NCBI GenBank assembly: GCA_002409785.1
Contig: DHOX01000054.1
Location: 18,325 to 33,420 of the forward strand
Source: Prevotella sp. UBA5379
GTDB taxonomy: Bacteria > Bacteroidota > Bacteroidia > Bacteroidales > Bacteroidaceae
Length of the DNA: 15,096 nucleotides
Direction: 5' to 3'
The notes under the pieces were generated by a model. The model was given only the letters and a program-made list of their open reading frames with translations. It did no database searches and was not told the origin of the DNA. Position 1 is the first letter of the stretch. Each line of letters starts with the position of its first letter. The position numbers were made by a program, and so were the translations under genes. Positions 1 to 6,006 of this stretch are shown here, piece by piece.

Positions 1-881
1 GAGATCGTGCAGTCGCCAGACGTGTTGTCATTGGTGTTACTTAAGGCCTTGGCAAAGGCCTGGCCGGTGGAATGGACAAATTCAGAACGTAAGGTCCAGT
101 CATTGAAGAGATATTCGGCAGAGAAAGCGTACCTGCGCTGCTGAAGACTTCTTACCCCGTCATGCTGAATCTCCTGGCCTTGCGCGCTGGTGGTAGTCCA
201 GGTGCCCTTGCGGGCATAGCTGCCGGTCCAGCCGAACGTGCCCAGACGCATGCCGGGAACAGGCATCACCCAGATACCGCCTATGATGTCTTTCTGTTGG
301 TCTACGTCCTTGACATTAATACCCTGGCCATTGAAGATTCCTACTTGGTAATGTAATAAATTCCTGCCAGCAGCATTCTTCAGGAAATCTCCCTGCACCT
401 GCAGTCCGATGTCCCTTCCGTTGGAACTATGTTCTCCATCACGGTCAGAGAATCCTGCCAGTTTCTCGACGGCCTGGCTGTAACTCATGAACCCCTGGTC
501 GATCGGATTCATCGGATTCTCAAAAGTAAATGGGCGTTTAAATTGTCCTATCTTGATGCGGAGAAAATCGTATTTCTGCCATTCCGTAAACAGATCAACC
601 AGTCTTGGAGAACTTCCCAGGGTAGAGGTGTTGCCGTTGATCTGGAGTTGGACTCTCCAGAAAAAGTCATTCATGATCCGTCCGTCGAGCATGATCCTGC
701 CCAGTCGCAGGTTAAAAGAATTGGCTTTAGCTCCTTCTTGGCCACTGTACTGATACTGCGTCATTCCATATCCGGATAATTTTATACTGTTCATCCAGTC
801 TGGCAATTTGGTCTGTGCGTGTGTGGTGCTGAAAAGGACAGCAGCGAAAGTGAGGAATAATCCTCTTTTGAAATTTGTCAT
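1..881 (-). CDS. Phosphate-selective porin O/P family outer-membrane protein (3' end beyond window)
   Basis: An outer-membrane porin entering from the left edge; 293 residues are visible and the C-terminus is missing, so no stop codon is present. The start at 881 gives a signal peptide (MTNFKRGLFLTFAAVLFSTTHA, cleavage before Q23). The mature part begins with a short PDWMNSIKLSGYG segment and continues as alternating amphipathic strands. The segment near residues 108-122 (FLRIKIGQFKRPFTFEN) and the later GRDIGLQVQGD and YQVGIFNGQG segments are typical of the OprO/OprP-like porin family (Porin_O_P), which forms trimeric channels, often for phosphate or polyphosphate. Family members are usually near 400 residues, so about three quarters is visible. 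It starts 38 bp after the rlmD stop on the same strand, so it may be co-transcribed, although the functions are unrelated and an own promoter cannot be excluded. Substrate is unknown; family assignment is fairly secure. Confidence 0.8.
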   Translation of the reverse strand, partial: MTNFKRGLFLTFAAVLFSTTHAQTKLPDWMNSIKLSGYGMTQYQYSGQEGAKANSFNLRLGRIMLDGRIMNDFFWRVQLQINGNTSTLGSSPRLVDLFTEWQKYDFLRIKIGQFKRPFTFENPMNPIDQGFMSYSQAVEKLAGFSDRDGEHSSNGRDIGLQVQGDFLKNAAGRNLLHYQVGIFNGQGINVKDVDQQKDIIGGIWVMPVPGMRLGTFGWTGSYARKGTWTTTSAQGQEIQHDGVRSLQQRRYAFSAEYLFNDWTLRSEFVHSTGQAFAKALSNTNDNTSGDCTI

Positions 882-919
882 AAATGTATAAATGGTTATA
901 GTTAGATTTGAAAGCAATG

Positions 920-2392
920 CTATTTTTCTCTCTTCTCGAGCAGGACCACGTTCTCCACGTGAGGAGTATGGGGGAACATGTCCACCGGCTGCACTTCCAC
1001 TACCCGATAGACGGGGTCAAGAACTGACAAGTCACGGGCCTGGGTGGCAGGGTTACAACTGACATAGACGATGCGCTCCGGTTCAGCATTGAGGATCACC
1101 TTGATGACCTCCGGATGCATGCCTGCCCTGGGAGGATCCGTGATGATGACCTCCGGGTGTCCGTGTGTCCGGACAAACTGGTCCGTGAGGATGTCTTTCA
1201 TATCTCCTGCGAAGAAACAGGTATTGTCTATGCCATTGATAGAACTGTTCTCCTTGGCATTTTCGATTGCCTCCGGAACATATTCGATGCCAATGACCTT
1301 ACGGGCACTCCCGGCGACGAAATTGGCAATGGTCCCCGTTCCGGTATAAAGGTCGTAGACCGTTTCTTTCCCTGTGAGTCCGGCAAATTCTCTTGCGACG
1401 CTGTAGAGGCGATAGGCCTGTTCAGTATTTGTCTGGTAAAAACTTTTTGGACCGACTTTAAAGGTGAGCCCTTCCATCTTTTCAAAAATATGATCCTTGC
1501 CCTTGAACACCTGGATGTCGAGATCCCCGATGGTGTCATTACATTTCTGATTGTTGACGTAAAGGAGAGAGGTGATCTGAGGGAAATGGTCTGCGATATG
1601 CTGCAGGAGAGCTTTCGCTTTCGGCTGGTCATCAGGCTGGTCATAATGGAACTGGATCAATACCATCCATTCTCCGGTATTGGAATTCCGGAACATGATA
1701 TTTCTTAACAATCCGTGTTGGGCCCGTACATCGAAGAAAGTCATCCCGGTGGAAAAGGCATAGTCCCGTATTTCATTGCGGATCGCATTGTGCAGGTCAT
1801 CCATCAGCCAGCATTTCTCTATCGGGTAGATCTTATCGAAAGCGCCTGTGATATGAAAACCGATACAATTATCCTGTTGGCTGGAGCGCCTGATCTGGAG
1901 TGCTGTGTGGCCATTCTCGTCGGCATGGTCATCTTTAGGGAGCTGGTCTAATTCCTCTTTGGTGTACCATCGCTTGTTGGCACAGCCGAATTCGAGTTTG
2001 TTACGGTATTCCCTTGTCTTTTCTGAACCGATAATGGTCCGGAACTCAGGGAGTTGGATCTTTCCTATTTTCGTAAGTTGGTCAAGGACCTGCTGCTGCT
2101 TGGCCTTTAATTGTTCAGGGTAGGGGAGGTTCTGCCATTTGCAACCTCCGCAGATGCCGAAGTGCGTGCAAAAGGGTTTTTCCCGTACGGCACTGTAATG
2201 CAGGAACCTGACGATCCTACCTTCACAGAAGTTGTGCTTTTTCCTTGTGATCTGAACATCTGCAATATCACCGGGGACACAGAAGGGAACGAAGATGACT
2301 TTTTCCTGATCGTGAAACAAGCATTTTCCTTCTGCTGCTACCTTTTCAATGGTTACCCCTTCGAGGAGAGGTAAGACCTTTTTCTTTGCCAT
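920..2392 (-). CDS. rlmD: 23S rRNA (uracil-5-)-methyltransferase RlmD (RumA/TrmA family)
   Basis: A SAM-dependent RNA methyltransferase that makes 5-methyluridine in 23S rRNA (U1939 in E. coli numbering). The 490 residues contain, in order: an N-terminal TRAM-type OB domain (about 10-65); an Fe-S ligand set at C75, C81, C84 (CTHFGICGGC) and probably C194; the FYQTN segment (318-322); SAM motif I DLYTGTGT (347-354) followed by the acidic end of strand 2 (GIE, 368-370); DPPR (419-422); the catalytic cysteine C446 in VSCNP; and the C-terminal HVENV glutamate (E480) expected as general base. It is longer than E. coli RlmD (433 residues), partly through a hydrophilic stretch near residues 145-175. 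Some Bacteroidetes and Firmicutes homologues methylate two sites (RlmCD type), so site specificity is inferred. A good promoter lies just upstream. The gene is divergent from the exported protein at 2647 and is followed 38 bp later by the porin. Confidence 0.93.
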   Translation of the reverse strand: MAKKKVLPLLEGVTIEKVAAEGKCLFHDQEKVIFVPFCVPGDIADVQITRKKHNFCEGRIVRFLHYSAVREKPFCTHFGICGGCKWQNLPYPEQLKAKQQQVLDQLTKIGKIQLPEFRTIIGSEKTREYRNKLEFGCANKRWYTKEELDQLPKDDHADENGHTALQIRRSSQQDNCIGFHITGAFDKIYPIEKCWLMDDLHNAIRNEIRDYAFSTGMTFFDVRAQHGLLRNIMFRNSNTGEWMVLIQFHYDQPDDQPKAKALLQHIADHFPQITSLLYVNNQKCNDTIGDLDIQVFKGKDHIFEKMEGLTFKVGPKSFYQTNTEQAYRLYSVAREFAGLTGKETVYDLYTGTGTIANFVAGSARKVIGIEYVPEAIENAKENSSINGIDNTCFFAGDMKDILTDQFVRTHGHPEVIITDPPRAGMHPEVIKVILNAEPERIVYVSCNPATQARDLSVLDPVYRVVEVQPVDMFPHTPHVENVVLLEKREK

Positions 2393-2412
2393 AACTTAAT
2401 AAAATTTTGTCG

Positions 2413-2443
2413 CAAAGGTAAGAAATAAACTGTAATTGAGCAA
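2413..2443 (-). promoter_or_regulatory. Bacteroidetes-type promoter for rlmD
   Basis: On the minus strand the -7 element TACCTTTG occupies 2420-2413 and a -33 TTG sits at 2443-2441, separated by 20 nt. Both match the known Bacteroidetes sigma-70 (sigma-ABfr) consensus TTG-N19-21-TAnnTTTG. Transcription would start near 2406, leaving a leader of about 14 nt before the rlmD ATG at 2392. Confidence 0.75.
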
Positions 2444-2597
2444 GTATCTTCCCTTTCTTCCCTTCTTTTCAGGAATAAAAAGACCGGTGTCTCTTTGAAA
2501 AATGTTTCCTGGAAAGGGTGAGAACAGGAGTTGGTTCATGTCTGGCCGCAGGGGAGGAAGAAGGGATACGGAGGAATGAAAAATAGCCCTAAAATAA

Positions 2598-2620
2598 GAG
2601 GCCACTTTTTTGGTTGCCTC
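2598..2620. repeat. Inverted repeat GAGGC/GCCTC with a T-rich flank
   Basis: GAGGC (2598-2602) pairs with GCCTC (2616-2620) around a 13-nt T-rich loop and is followed by CTTTTTATTT. It has the outline of a weak intrinsic terminator on the plus strand, but no plus-strand gene precedes it. It covers the -33 region of the promoter for the gene at 2647, so it may be a regulatory site or chance. Confidence 0.3.
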
Positions 2621-2640
2621 CTTTTTATTTTCTACCTTTG
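2609..2640 (+). promoter_or_regulatory. Bacteroidetes-type promoter for the exported protein at 2647
   Basis: TTTG at 2609-2612 and TACCTTTG at 2633-2640 are separated by 20 nt, an excellent match to the Bacteroidetes -33/-7 consensus. The -7 element ends only 6 nt before the ATG at 2647. Transcription would therefore begin at or next to the start codon, predicting a leaderless or nearly leaderless mRNA. Confidence 0.7.
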
Positions 2641-2646
2641 CGCATC

Positions 2647-3195
2647 ATGTATCAGAATTCTTTGAAACTTAAAACCGGATTATCAATAGTTGTATTTATC
2701 CTTTGTATGCTGAACGTTCATGCGCAGATGGAAAATCCGGTGACGGCGGGAGGGGCCGGAGTGGACCAGGTGAGATTCGGAACCTCTTACGTTACTGCCC
2801 TTGAAGATTTCCAGCGGCTTTGGGGGAGTCCAGAGGCATCTGACTCGGCTTCGATCCTCTATACGGATAAAACTTTCCAAGGGATAAAATTTGACAGAAT
2901 AGAACTGGACTTCCAATATGTTGATACTTTAAGCTATTTCAATCAAGCCCGTTTTTATAAGTTTTGCCCGAGTAAGGGCCAGGCCATCCGGGAGATGAAA
3001 ATCCTTGCAGGACGTCTGGGCAAAGTATATTCGGTAAGCTATGATGAAGAAGAGGGCGGCACACCTTTTTATAAAGGAGGATGTGCCCCTGTAGGACTGG
3101 ATGACCTGTTTACCGTATTTGTCGCTCCTCAGGAGAGACGTTGGACGTGTCAGCTCCGGTATGGTGCTTTTTCTTATGCACACCCGGGCGCATGA
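2647..3195 (+). CDS. Small exported protein of unknown function
   Basis: A 182-residue protein that I do not assign to a named family. I chose the ATG at 2647 rather than an in-frame start at 2614 because 2614 lies inside the promoter and because 2647 gives a clean signal peptide (about residues 1-26, MYQNSLKLKTGLSIVVFILC..., ending NVHA before Q27). The mature part has an RFGTSYVTALEDFQRLWGSP segment, then YTDKTFQGIKFDRIELDFQ, a YFNQARFYKFC stretch, an alpha-helical AIREMKILAGRLGKVY and a YKGGCAPV segment. That alternation resembles, from memory, small periplasmic hypothetical proteins common in Bacteroidales; this is an impression, not a search result. Three cysteines follow the signal peptide, so disulfides are possible. 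It is 72 bp upstream of the DUF3256 gene on the same strand. A strong GC hairpin spans its stop codon. Confidence 0.72.
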   Translation: MYQNSLKLKTGLSIVVFILCMLNVHAQMENPVTAGGAGVDQVRFGTSYVTALEDFQRLWGSPEASDSASILYTDKTFQGIKFDRIELDFQYVDTLSYFNQARFYKFCPSKGQAIREMKILAGRLGKVYSVSYDEEEGGTPFYKGGCAPVGLDDLFTVFVAPQERRWTCQLRYGAFSYAHPGA

Positions 3196-3213
3196 GCGCT
3201 GCCGGGAAGGGTG
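3181..3213 (+). other. GC-rich hairpin spanning the stop codon
   Basis: CCCGGGCGC (3183-3191), loop ATGA, GCGC (3196-3199), a TG bulge and CCGGG (3202-3206) form a strong 9-bp stem. The loop contains the TGA stop of the upstream gene. No T-run follows, so it is not a standard intrinsic terminator. It could be a 3'-end stabiliser or an attenuating element between this gene and the DUF3256 gene. Confidence 0.5.
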
Positions 3214-3223
3214 CATGGGGAAC

Positions 3224-3253
3224 GTGCAGGAATGCAGAGAGAAGATAATTTTG
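3224..3253 (+). promoter_or_regulatory. Likely Bacteroidetes-type promoter for the DUF3256 gene
   Basis: TAATTTTG at 3246-3253 matches the -7 element TAnnTTTG exactly. A GTG at 3224-3226 lies 19 nt upstream, one mismatch from the -33 TTG. The predicted start near 3260 leaves a short leader before either candidate start codon (3268 or 3277), so the gene could be transcribed independently of the upstream gene. Confidence 0.5.
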
Positions 3254-3267
3254 ACTAAAAAGAATAG

Positions 3268-3900
3268 ATGGTGAATATGAAAAGACTTTTTTTAATTCTG
3301 TTTGCAGGGCTTCTTTCGCTTCAGGTTCCTGCCCAGTCGGCAAGGAAAATGTGGCTTGCCATGCCAGATTCCATCATACCTTATTTAAATGCCAACCTGA
3401 GGCAGGAGTTTGTAGATTTTGCCGATATGAAAGTGAAGGCGGATGTGAAGAACCTGCTGAATGGCAATTGTGAGATGGATACCTTGACAAATGATTATGT
3501 TCATCTGACTTTAAATCTTTCGACGACGCTGGAGATGAAATTGCTTCCCCGTGAAAATGGAGATTCCATCCTTTGTCTTGTCAGAACGTTCAGTGCCCCC
3601 TCAAAGGAGAGTGATATCCGGTTCTATGATTCATCCTGGCATGCCCTTGCTTCGAAAGACAGACTGCCGGATGTGAAACCGGAAGATTTTATCTTCCGGC
3701 CTGATACCATGTCAGTAGAGCGTTTTGACAACCTTAGGGCAATGATTGAACCCTATCTGATTTCTGCAAAACTTTCTCCCGGTGATGATTCTATGGTCCT
3801 GAGTTTGGCTGCTCCGCTGGTAGGTTCGACGGAAAGGAAAGCAGTAGAATCCATCCTTGTGCAAAAGAAACTTAATTGGCAGAATGAAAGGTTTAAGTAA
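3268..3900 (+). CDS. DUF3256 family exported protein
   Basis: A 210-residue exported protein that fits the uncharacterised Bacteroidales family DUF3256, judged by length and by the opening of the mature region (MWLAMPDSIIPYLNANLRQEFVDF), the central TLTNDYVHLTLNLSTTLEMKLLP segment, and the IRFYDSSW and AMIEPYLISAKLSP segments. The function of this family is not known. Residues 4-23 (MKRLFLILFAGLLSLQVPAQ) form a signal peptide, so the protein should be periplasmic. The start is ambiguous: ATG at 3268 gives a three-residue extension, while ATG at 3277 gives a more typical signal-peptide N-terminus (207 residues). Both lie downstream of the predicted transcription start. The C-terminal half is dominated by alternating strands and a final helix (ERKAVESILVQKKLNWQNERF). 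The next element downstream is the candidate small-RNA unit beginning 34 bp after the stop. Confidence 0.82.
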   Translation: MVNMKRLFLILFAGLLSLQVPAQSARKMWLAMPDSIIPYLNANLRQEFVDFADMKVKADVKNLLNGNCEMDTLTNDYVHLTLNLSTTLEMKLLPRENGDSILCLVRTFSAPSKESDIRFYDSSWHALASKDRLPDVKPEDFIFRPDTMSVERFDNLRAMIEPYLISAKLSPGDDSMVLSLAAPLVGSTERKAVESILVQKKLNWQNERFK

Positions 3901-3933
3901 TATTAAAGTATAGCAATTCTTTATGTCAAAAAC

Positions 3934-3963
3934 TTGCATATAAAGGAAATTGTTGTACTTTTG
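3934..3963 (+). promoter_or_regulatory. Bacteroidetes-type promoter of the candidate small RNA
   Basis: TTG at 3934-3936, a 19-nt spacer and TACTTTTG at 3956-3963 match the Bacteroidetes -33/-7 consensus. No open reading frame starts directly behind it. A strong terminator ends about 75 nt downstream, so the promoter appears to serve a short non-coding transcript. Confidence 0.65.
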
Positions 3964-3969
3964 CACTGT

Positions 3970-4038
3970 GTTTTTCATGGTATTAGATTATTAAGGTTAA
4001 TAAAAGATTGGTTGTCGTGAGACAATCAATTTTTTTTT
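3970..4038 (+). ncRNA. Candidate ~70-nt small RNA (promoter-to-terminator unit)
   Basis: A short unit lies between a good promoter (3934-3963) and a strong intrinsic terminator (4002-4038), predicting a transcript of about 65-70 nt. The 5' part (about 3968-4006) is AT-rich, single-stranded looking and includes TTTTTCATGGTATTAG and AAGGTTAATAAAAG. The 3' part is the terminator hairpin. From memory, very similar leader-like sequences recur in intergenic regions of Bacteroides and Prevotella genomes, and the Rfam family Bacteroidales-1 RNA is likewise described as bounded by such a promoter and a terminator. Membership in that family is untested here. No ORF of useful size fits. It could alternatively be an attenuated leader for nupG, whose own -7 element is at 4145. 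Boundaries are inferred. Confidence 0.45.
4002..4038 (+). terminator. Intrinsic terminator of the small-RNA unit
   Basis: TTGGTTGTC (4008-4016) pairs with GACAATCAA (4021-4029) with one G-U wobble around the loop GTGA, followed by nine T residues (4030-4038). The preceding A-rich stretch (4002-4007) extends pairing into the T-tract, so it may also work on the opposite strand. It would stop transcription from the small-RNA promoter and any read-through from the DUF3256 gene. Confidence 0.8.
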
Positions 4039-4074
4039 GCCCTTATTTGACCTATGGATAAAAGAAAGAATTGG

Positions 4075-4130
4075 CAGGAAATGAGGTTTCTTCCTGAACA
4101 GAAAAAATCTTCAGTGATTTCTGTCTGTTC
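4075..4130. repeat. Two adjacent inverted repeats upstream of nupG
   Basis: CAGGAA (4075-4080) pairs with TTCCTG (4091-4096). Next to it, GAACAGA (4096-4102) plus AAATC (4105-4109) pairs with GATTT (4116-4120) plus TCTGTTC (4124-4130). The second, larger repeat ends at the expected -33 position of the nupG promoter, so it is a candidate operator for a dimeric repressor. No T-run follows it, so it is not a terminator. Confidence 0.4.
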
Positions 4131-4144
4131 TCAATAAAAGTCTT

Positions 4145-4152
4145 TATCTTTG
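4145..4152 (+). promoter_or_regulatory. -7 promoter element for the nupG operon
   Basis: TATCTTTG matches the Bacteroidetes -7 consensus TAnnTTTG and lies 25 nt before the nupG ATG, predicting a leader of roughly 20 nt. The -33 position has no clear TTG. It falls in the right arm of the inverted repeat ending at 4130, which fits a regulated promoter. Confidence 0.6.
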
Positions 4153-4177
4153 CAATAATTATCAATTCTATGTCGAA

Positions 4178-5437
4178 ATGAATTTAAAGATACGCTTAGC
4201 CGCGATGAATTTCCTTGAATTTGCTGCCTGGGGAGCTTACCTGACTTCAATGGGGACTTATTTGGTGAATATCGGCTTGGGTTCTGAAATCGGTTGGTTT
4301 TATGCGGTGCAGGGAATTGTTTCCATTTTTATGCCGGCATTGATGGGGATTATTGCCGATCGCTGGGTACAGGCGCAACGGTTGTTGGGCTTTTGCCATC
4401 TTTTTGCCGGATTGTTCATGTTTGCCGCTGCTTATTATGCTTTTTCACAACAGTCCAATATCCAGTTTGGTATTTTGTTCTTCCTCTATACGATCAGCGT
4501 AGCTTTTTATATGCCTACTCTTGCCCTAAGCAATTCCGTGGCCTATAATGCGTTGACGAAAGCCGGTATGGATACCGTGAAGGATTTTCCCCCCATACGT
4601 GTCTTCGGGACGATAGGATTTATCTTCATGATGTGGATGGTCGACATCCTTGGCTTTCAGCCGAATCAGAATCAGTTTATCGCTTCCGGCATTTGCAGCA
4701 TCATCTTGTTCTTCTATACCTTTACCCTGCCCCGTTGTGATACCCATAACGGAGAAGAGAAGAAGTCTATGGTGGATGCTTTTGGCTTGCGGGCTTTTGC
4801 CTTATTCAGGAAGAAGAAAATGGCAATCTTCTTTATATTCTCCATGTTGCTGGGGGTAAGTTTACAGATCACGAATGGTTTTGCTAATCCTTTTATCACC
4901 AGTTTTAAGGATATTCCTGAGTATGCCAACACTTTTGGTGTCAATCATGCGAATATCCTGATCTCGCTTTCTCAGGTGAGTGAGACCTGTTGCATCCTCC
5001 TCATCCCTTTTTTCATGAAGCATTACGGCATCAAGAATGTCATGCTGATGGCTATGTTTGCCTGGGTTTTCCGTTTCGGCCTGTTTGGTTTCGGCAATCC
5101 CGGATCAGGGGTGTGGATGTTTATCCTGTCCATGATCGTATATGGTGTTGCCTTTGATTTTTTCAATATTTCCGGTTCACTGTTTGTCGATCAGTCAACT
5201 GATCCGAAGCTCCGTTCCAGTGCCCAGGGGTTGTTTATGCTGATGACGAATGGGATTGGGGCTACCGTGGGGACATTATCTGCCCAGGCCGTCGTGAATG
5301 CGCATACGGTAATGAAGGCCGGGATGGCAAGCACCGACTGGCGGTCTTGCTGGCTTATTTTTGCCGGTTACGCCTTGGTTGTAGCAGTATCCTTTGCGTT
5401 GATATTCCGTCCCAAGAAGGAGGGTGTTGTGGCATGA
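4178..5437 (+). CDS. nupG: Nucleoside:H+ symporter (NupG/XapB family MFS transporter)
   Basis: An inner-membrane transporter of the nucleoside:H+ symporter family of the major facilitator superfamily, expected to import nucleosides with protons. The 419 residues resemble E. coli NupG (418 residues) end to end. Shared segments include the N-terminal MNLKIRL and FLEFAAWGAYLTSMGTY, FMPALMGIIADRW in the loop after TM2, YMPTLALSNSVAYNAL, AGMDTVKDFPPIRVFGTIGF, LDAFALF-like GLRAFALFRKKKMAIFF, FFMKHYGIKNVMLM, and SMIVYGVAFDFFNISGSLFVD. Twelve membrane segments are predictable. It is first in a cluster: its TGA stop overlaps the ATG of the next gene by 4 bp (ATGA at 5434-5437), so translation is probably coupled. 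A -7 promoter element and an inverted repeat lie just upstream. Nucleoside specificity is inferred from the family. Confidence 0.93.
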   Translation: MNLKIRLAAMNFLEFAAWGAYLTSMGTYLVNIGLGSEIGWFYAVQGIVSIFMPALMGIIADRWVQAQRLLGFCHLFAGLFMFAAAYYAFSQQSNIQFGILFFLYTISVAFYMPTLALSNSVAYNALTKAGMDTVKDFPPIRVFGTIGFIFMMWMVDILGFQPNQNQFIASGICSIILFFYTFTLPRCDTHNGEEKKSMVDAFGLRAFALFRKKKMAIFFIFSMLLGVSLQITNGFANPFITSFKDIPEYANTFGVNHANILISLSQVSETCCILLIPFFMKHYGIKNVMLMAMFAWVFRFGLFGFGNPGSGVWMFILSMIVYGVAFDFFNISGSLFVDQSTDPKLRSSAQGLFMLMTNGIGATVGTLSAQAVVNAHTVMKAGMASTDWRSCWLIFAGYALVVAVSFALIFRPKKEGVVA

Positions 5438-6006
5438 AGAAAATTCAAGTTCATTTCGGTGGCGTTTCAGAGATCGTGGGTTCCAGTGATATAGGATTGC
5501 TGACCCTGTTGAATGAAGATGAGACGAGGGAACTGGTGGTGACGTGTGACAAGCAGATGATGTATCAGTTTGCCTTGCGTACTCAACCTGTATCCGGTGT
5601 TGACCGGTTACTGCCTGAAGTATTGTGGGGGGTAATCCACAATCAGAGCGAAATAACTTTTGAAATAGATATCAATGATATTATTGACGGTGAGTATAGT
5701 GCTTTTCTGATGAATCAGGATACACTTGAAGAAATACCCATGCGGGCCAGTGATGCGATCCTGCTGTCTGTCATCGGCAAAATTCCCGTCTATGCTGATG
5801 CGGAGTTGATGAGACGACAAGGGGTGGCCTATCATCCCCAGTCTTCCGGTATGTCATTGCCGATAAATATCATCAGCGATCAGATGTTGCAAAGTGCATT
5901 GGATAAAGCTGTGAAGGAAGAAAATTATGAACTGGCGTCCTTATTGCGTGATGAGATGAGGCGTCGGAAGAACAGGCAGCATCCGATGAAGGAACAGAAA
6001 TCATGA
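5434..6006 (+). CDS. Bifunctional nuclease (BFN, DUF151) domain protein with UVR motif
   Basis: A 190-residue cytosolic protein. Residues about 1-135 form a BFN/DUF151 domain, recognised by the core EIPMRASDAILLSVIGKIPVYADAEL (99-126), whose RASDAI motif is the family hallmark; the domain is linked to DNase/RNase activity in plants and is often found in bacteria without experimental data. Residues about 150-180 (LDKAVKEENYELASLLRDEMRRRK) are a UVR (UvrB/UvrC) motif, a helical hairpin that mediates protein contacts. This BFN-UVR combination is known in Bacteroidetes. The start at 5434 overlaps the nupG stop (ATGA); an upstream in-frame start at 5347 lies inside nupG and lacks family similarity, so I rejected it. 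Its stop overlaps the rsmE start in the same way. Nuclease activity is inferred; with NupG it could serve nucleic-acid or nucleotide salvage, but the operon may simply be economical packing. Confidence 0.88.
   Translation: MKKIQVHFGGVSEIVGSSDIGLLTLLNEDETRELVVTCDKQMMYQFALRTQPVSGVDRLLPEVLWGVIHNQSEITFEIDINDIIDGEYSAFLMNQDTLEEIPMRASDAILLSVIGKIPVYADAELMRRQGVAYHPQSSGMSLPINIISDQMLQSALDKAVKEENYELASLLRDEMRRRKNRQHPMKEQKS

Noticed and set aside
903..910. TAGATTTG, a plus-strand -7-like element between porin and rlmD
   Set aside because: There is no -33 element at proper spacing and no plus-strand gene downstream; both neighbours are on the minus strand.
1115..1708. Plus-strand ORF of 197 codons antisense to rlmD
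   Set aside because: It is a shadow of rlmD, whose motifs are intact on the other strand, and has no promoter or domain.
2396..2605. Minus-strand ORF of 69 codons between rlmD and the exported protein
   Set aside because: It overlaps the rlmD promoter, contains no recognisable domain and is probably a chance frame in intergenic sequence.
5347..5433. Upstream in-frame start for the BFN protein
   Set aside because: The extension lies wholly inside nupG, is cysteine-rich and unlike the family; the ATGA overlap at 5434 is the natural start.
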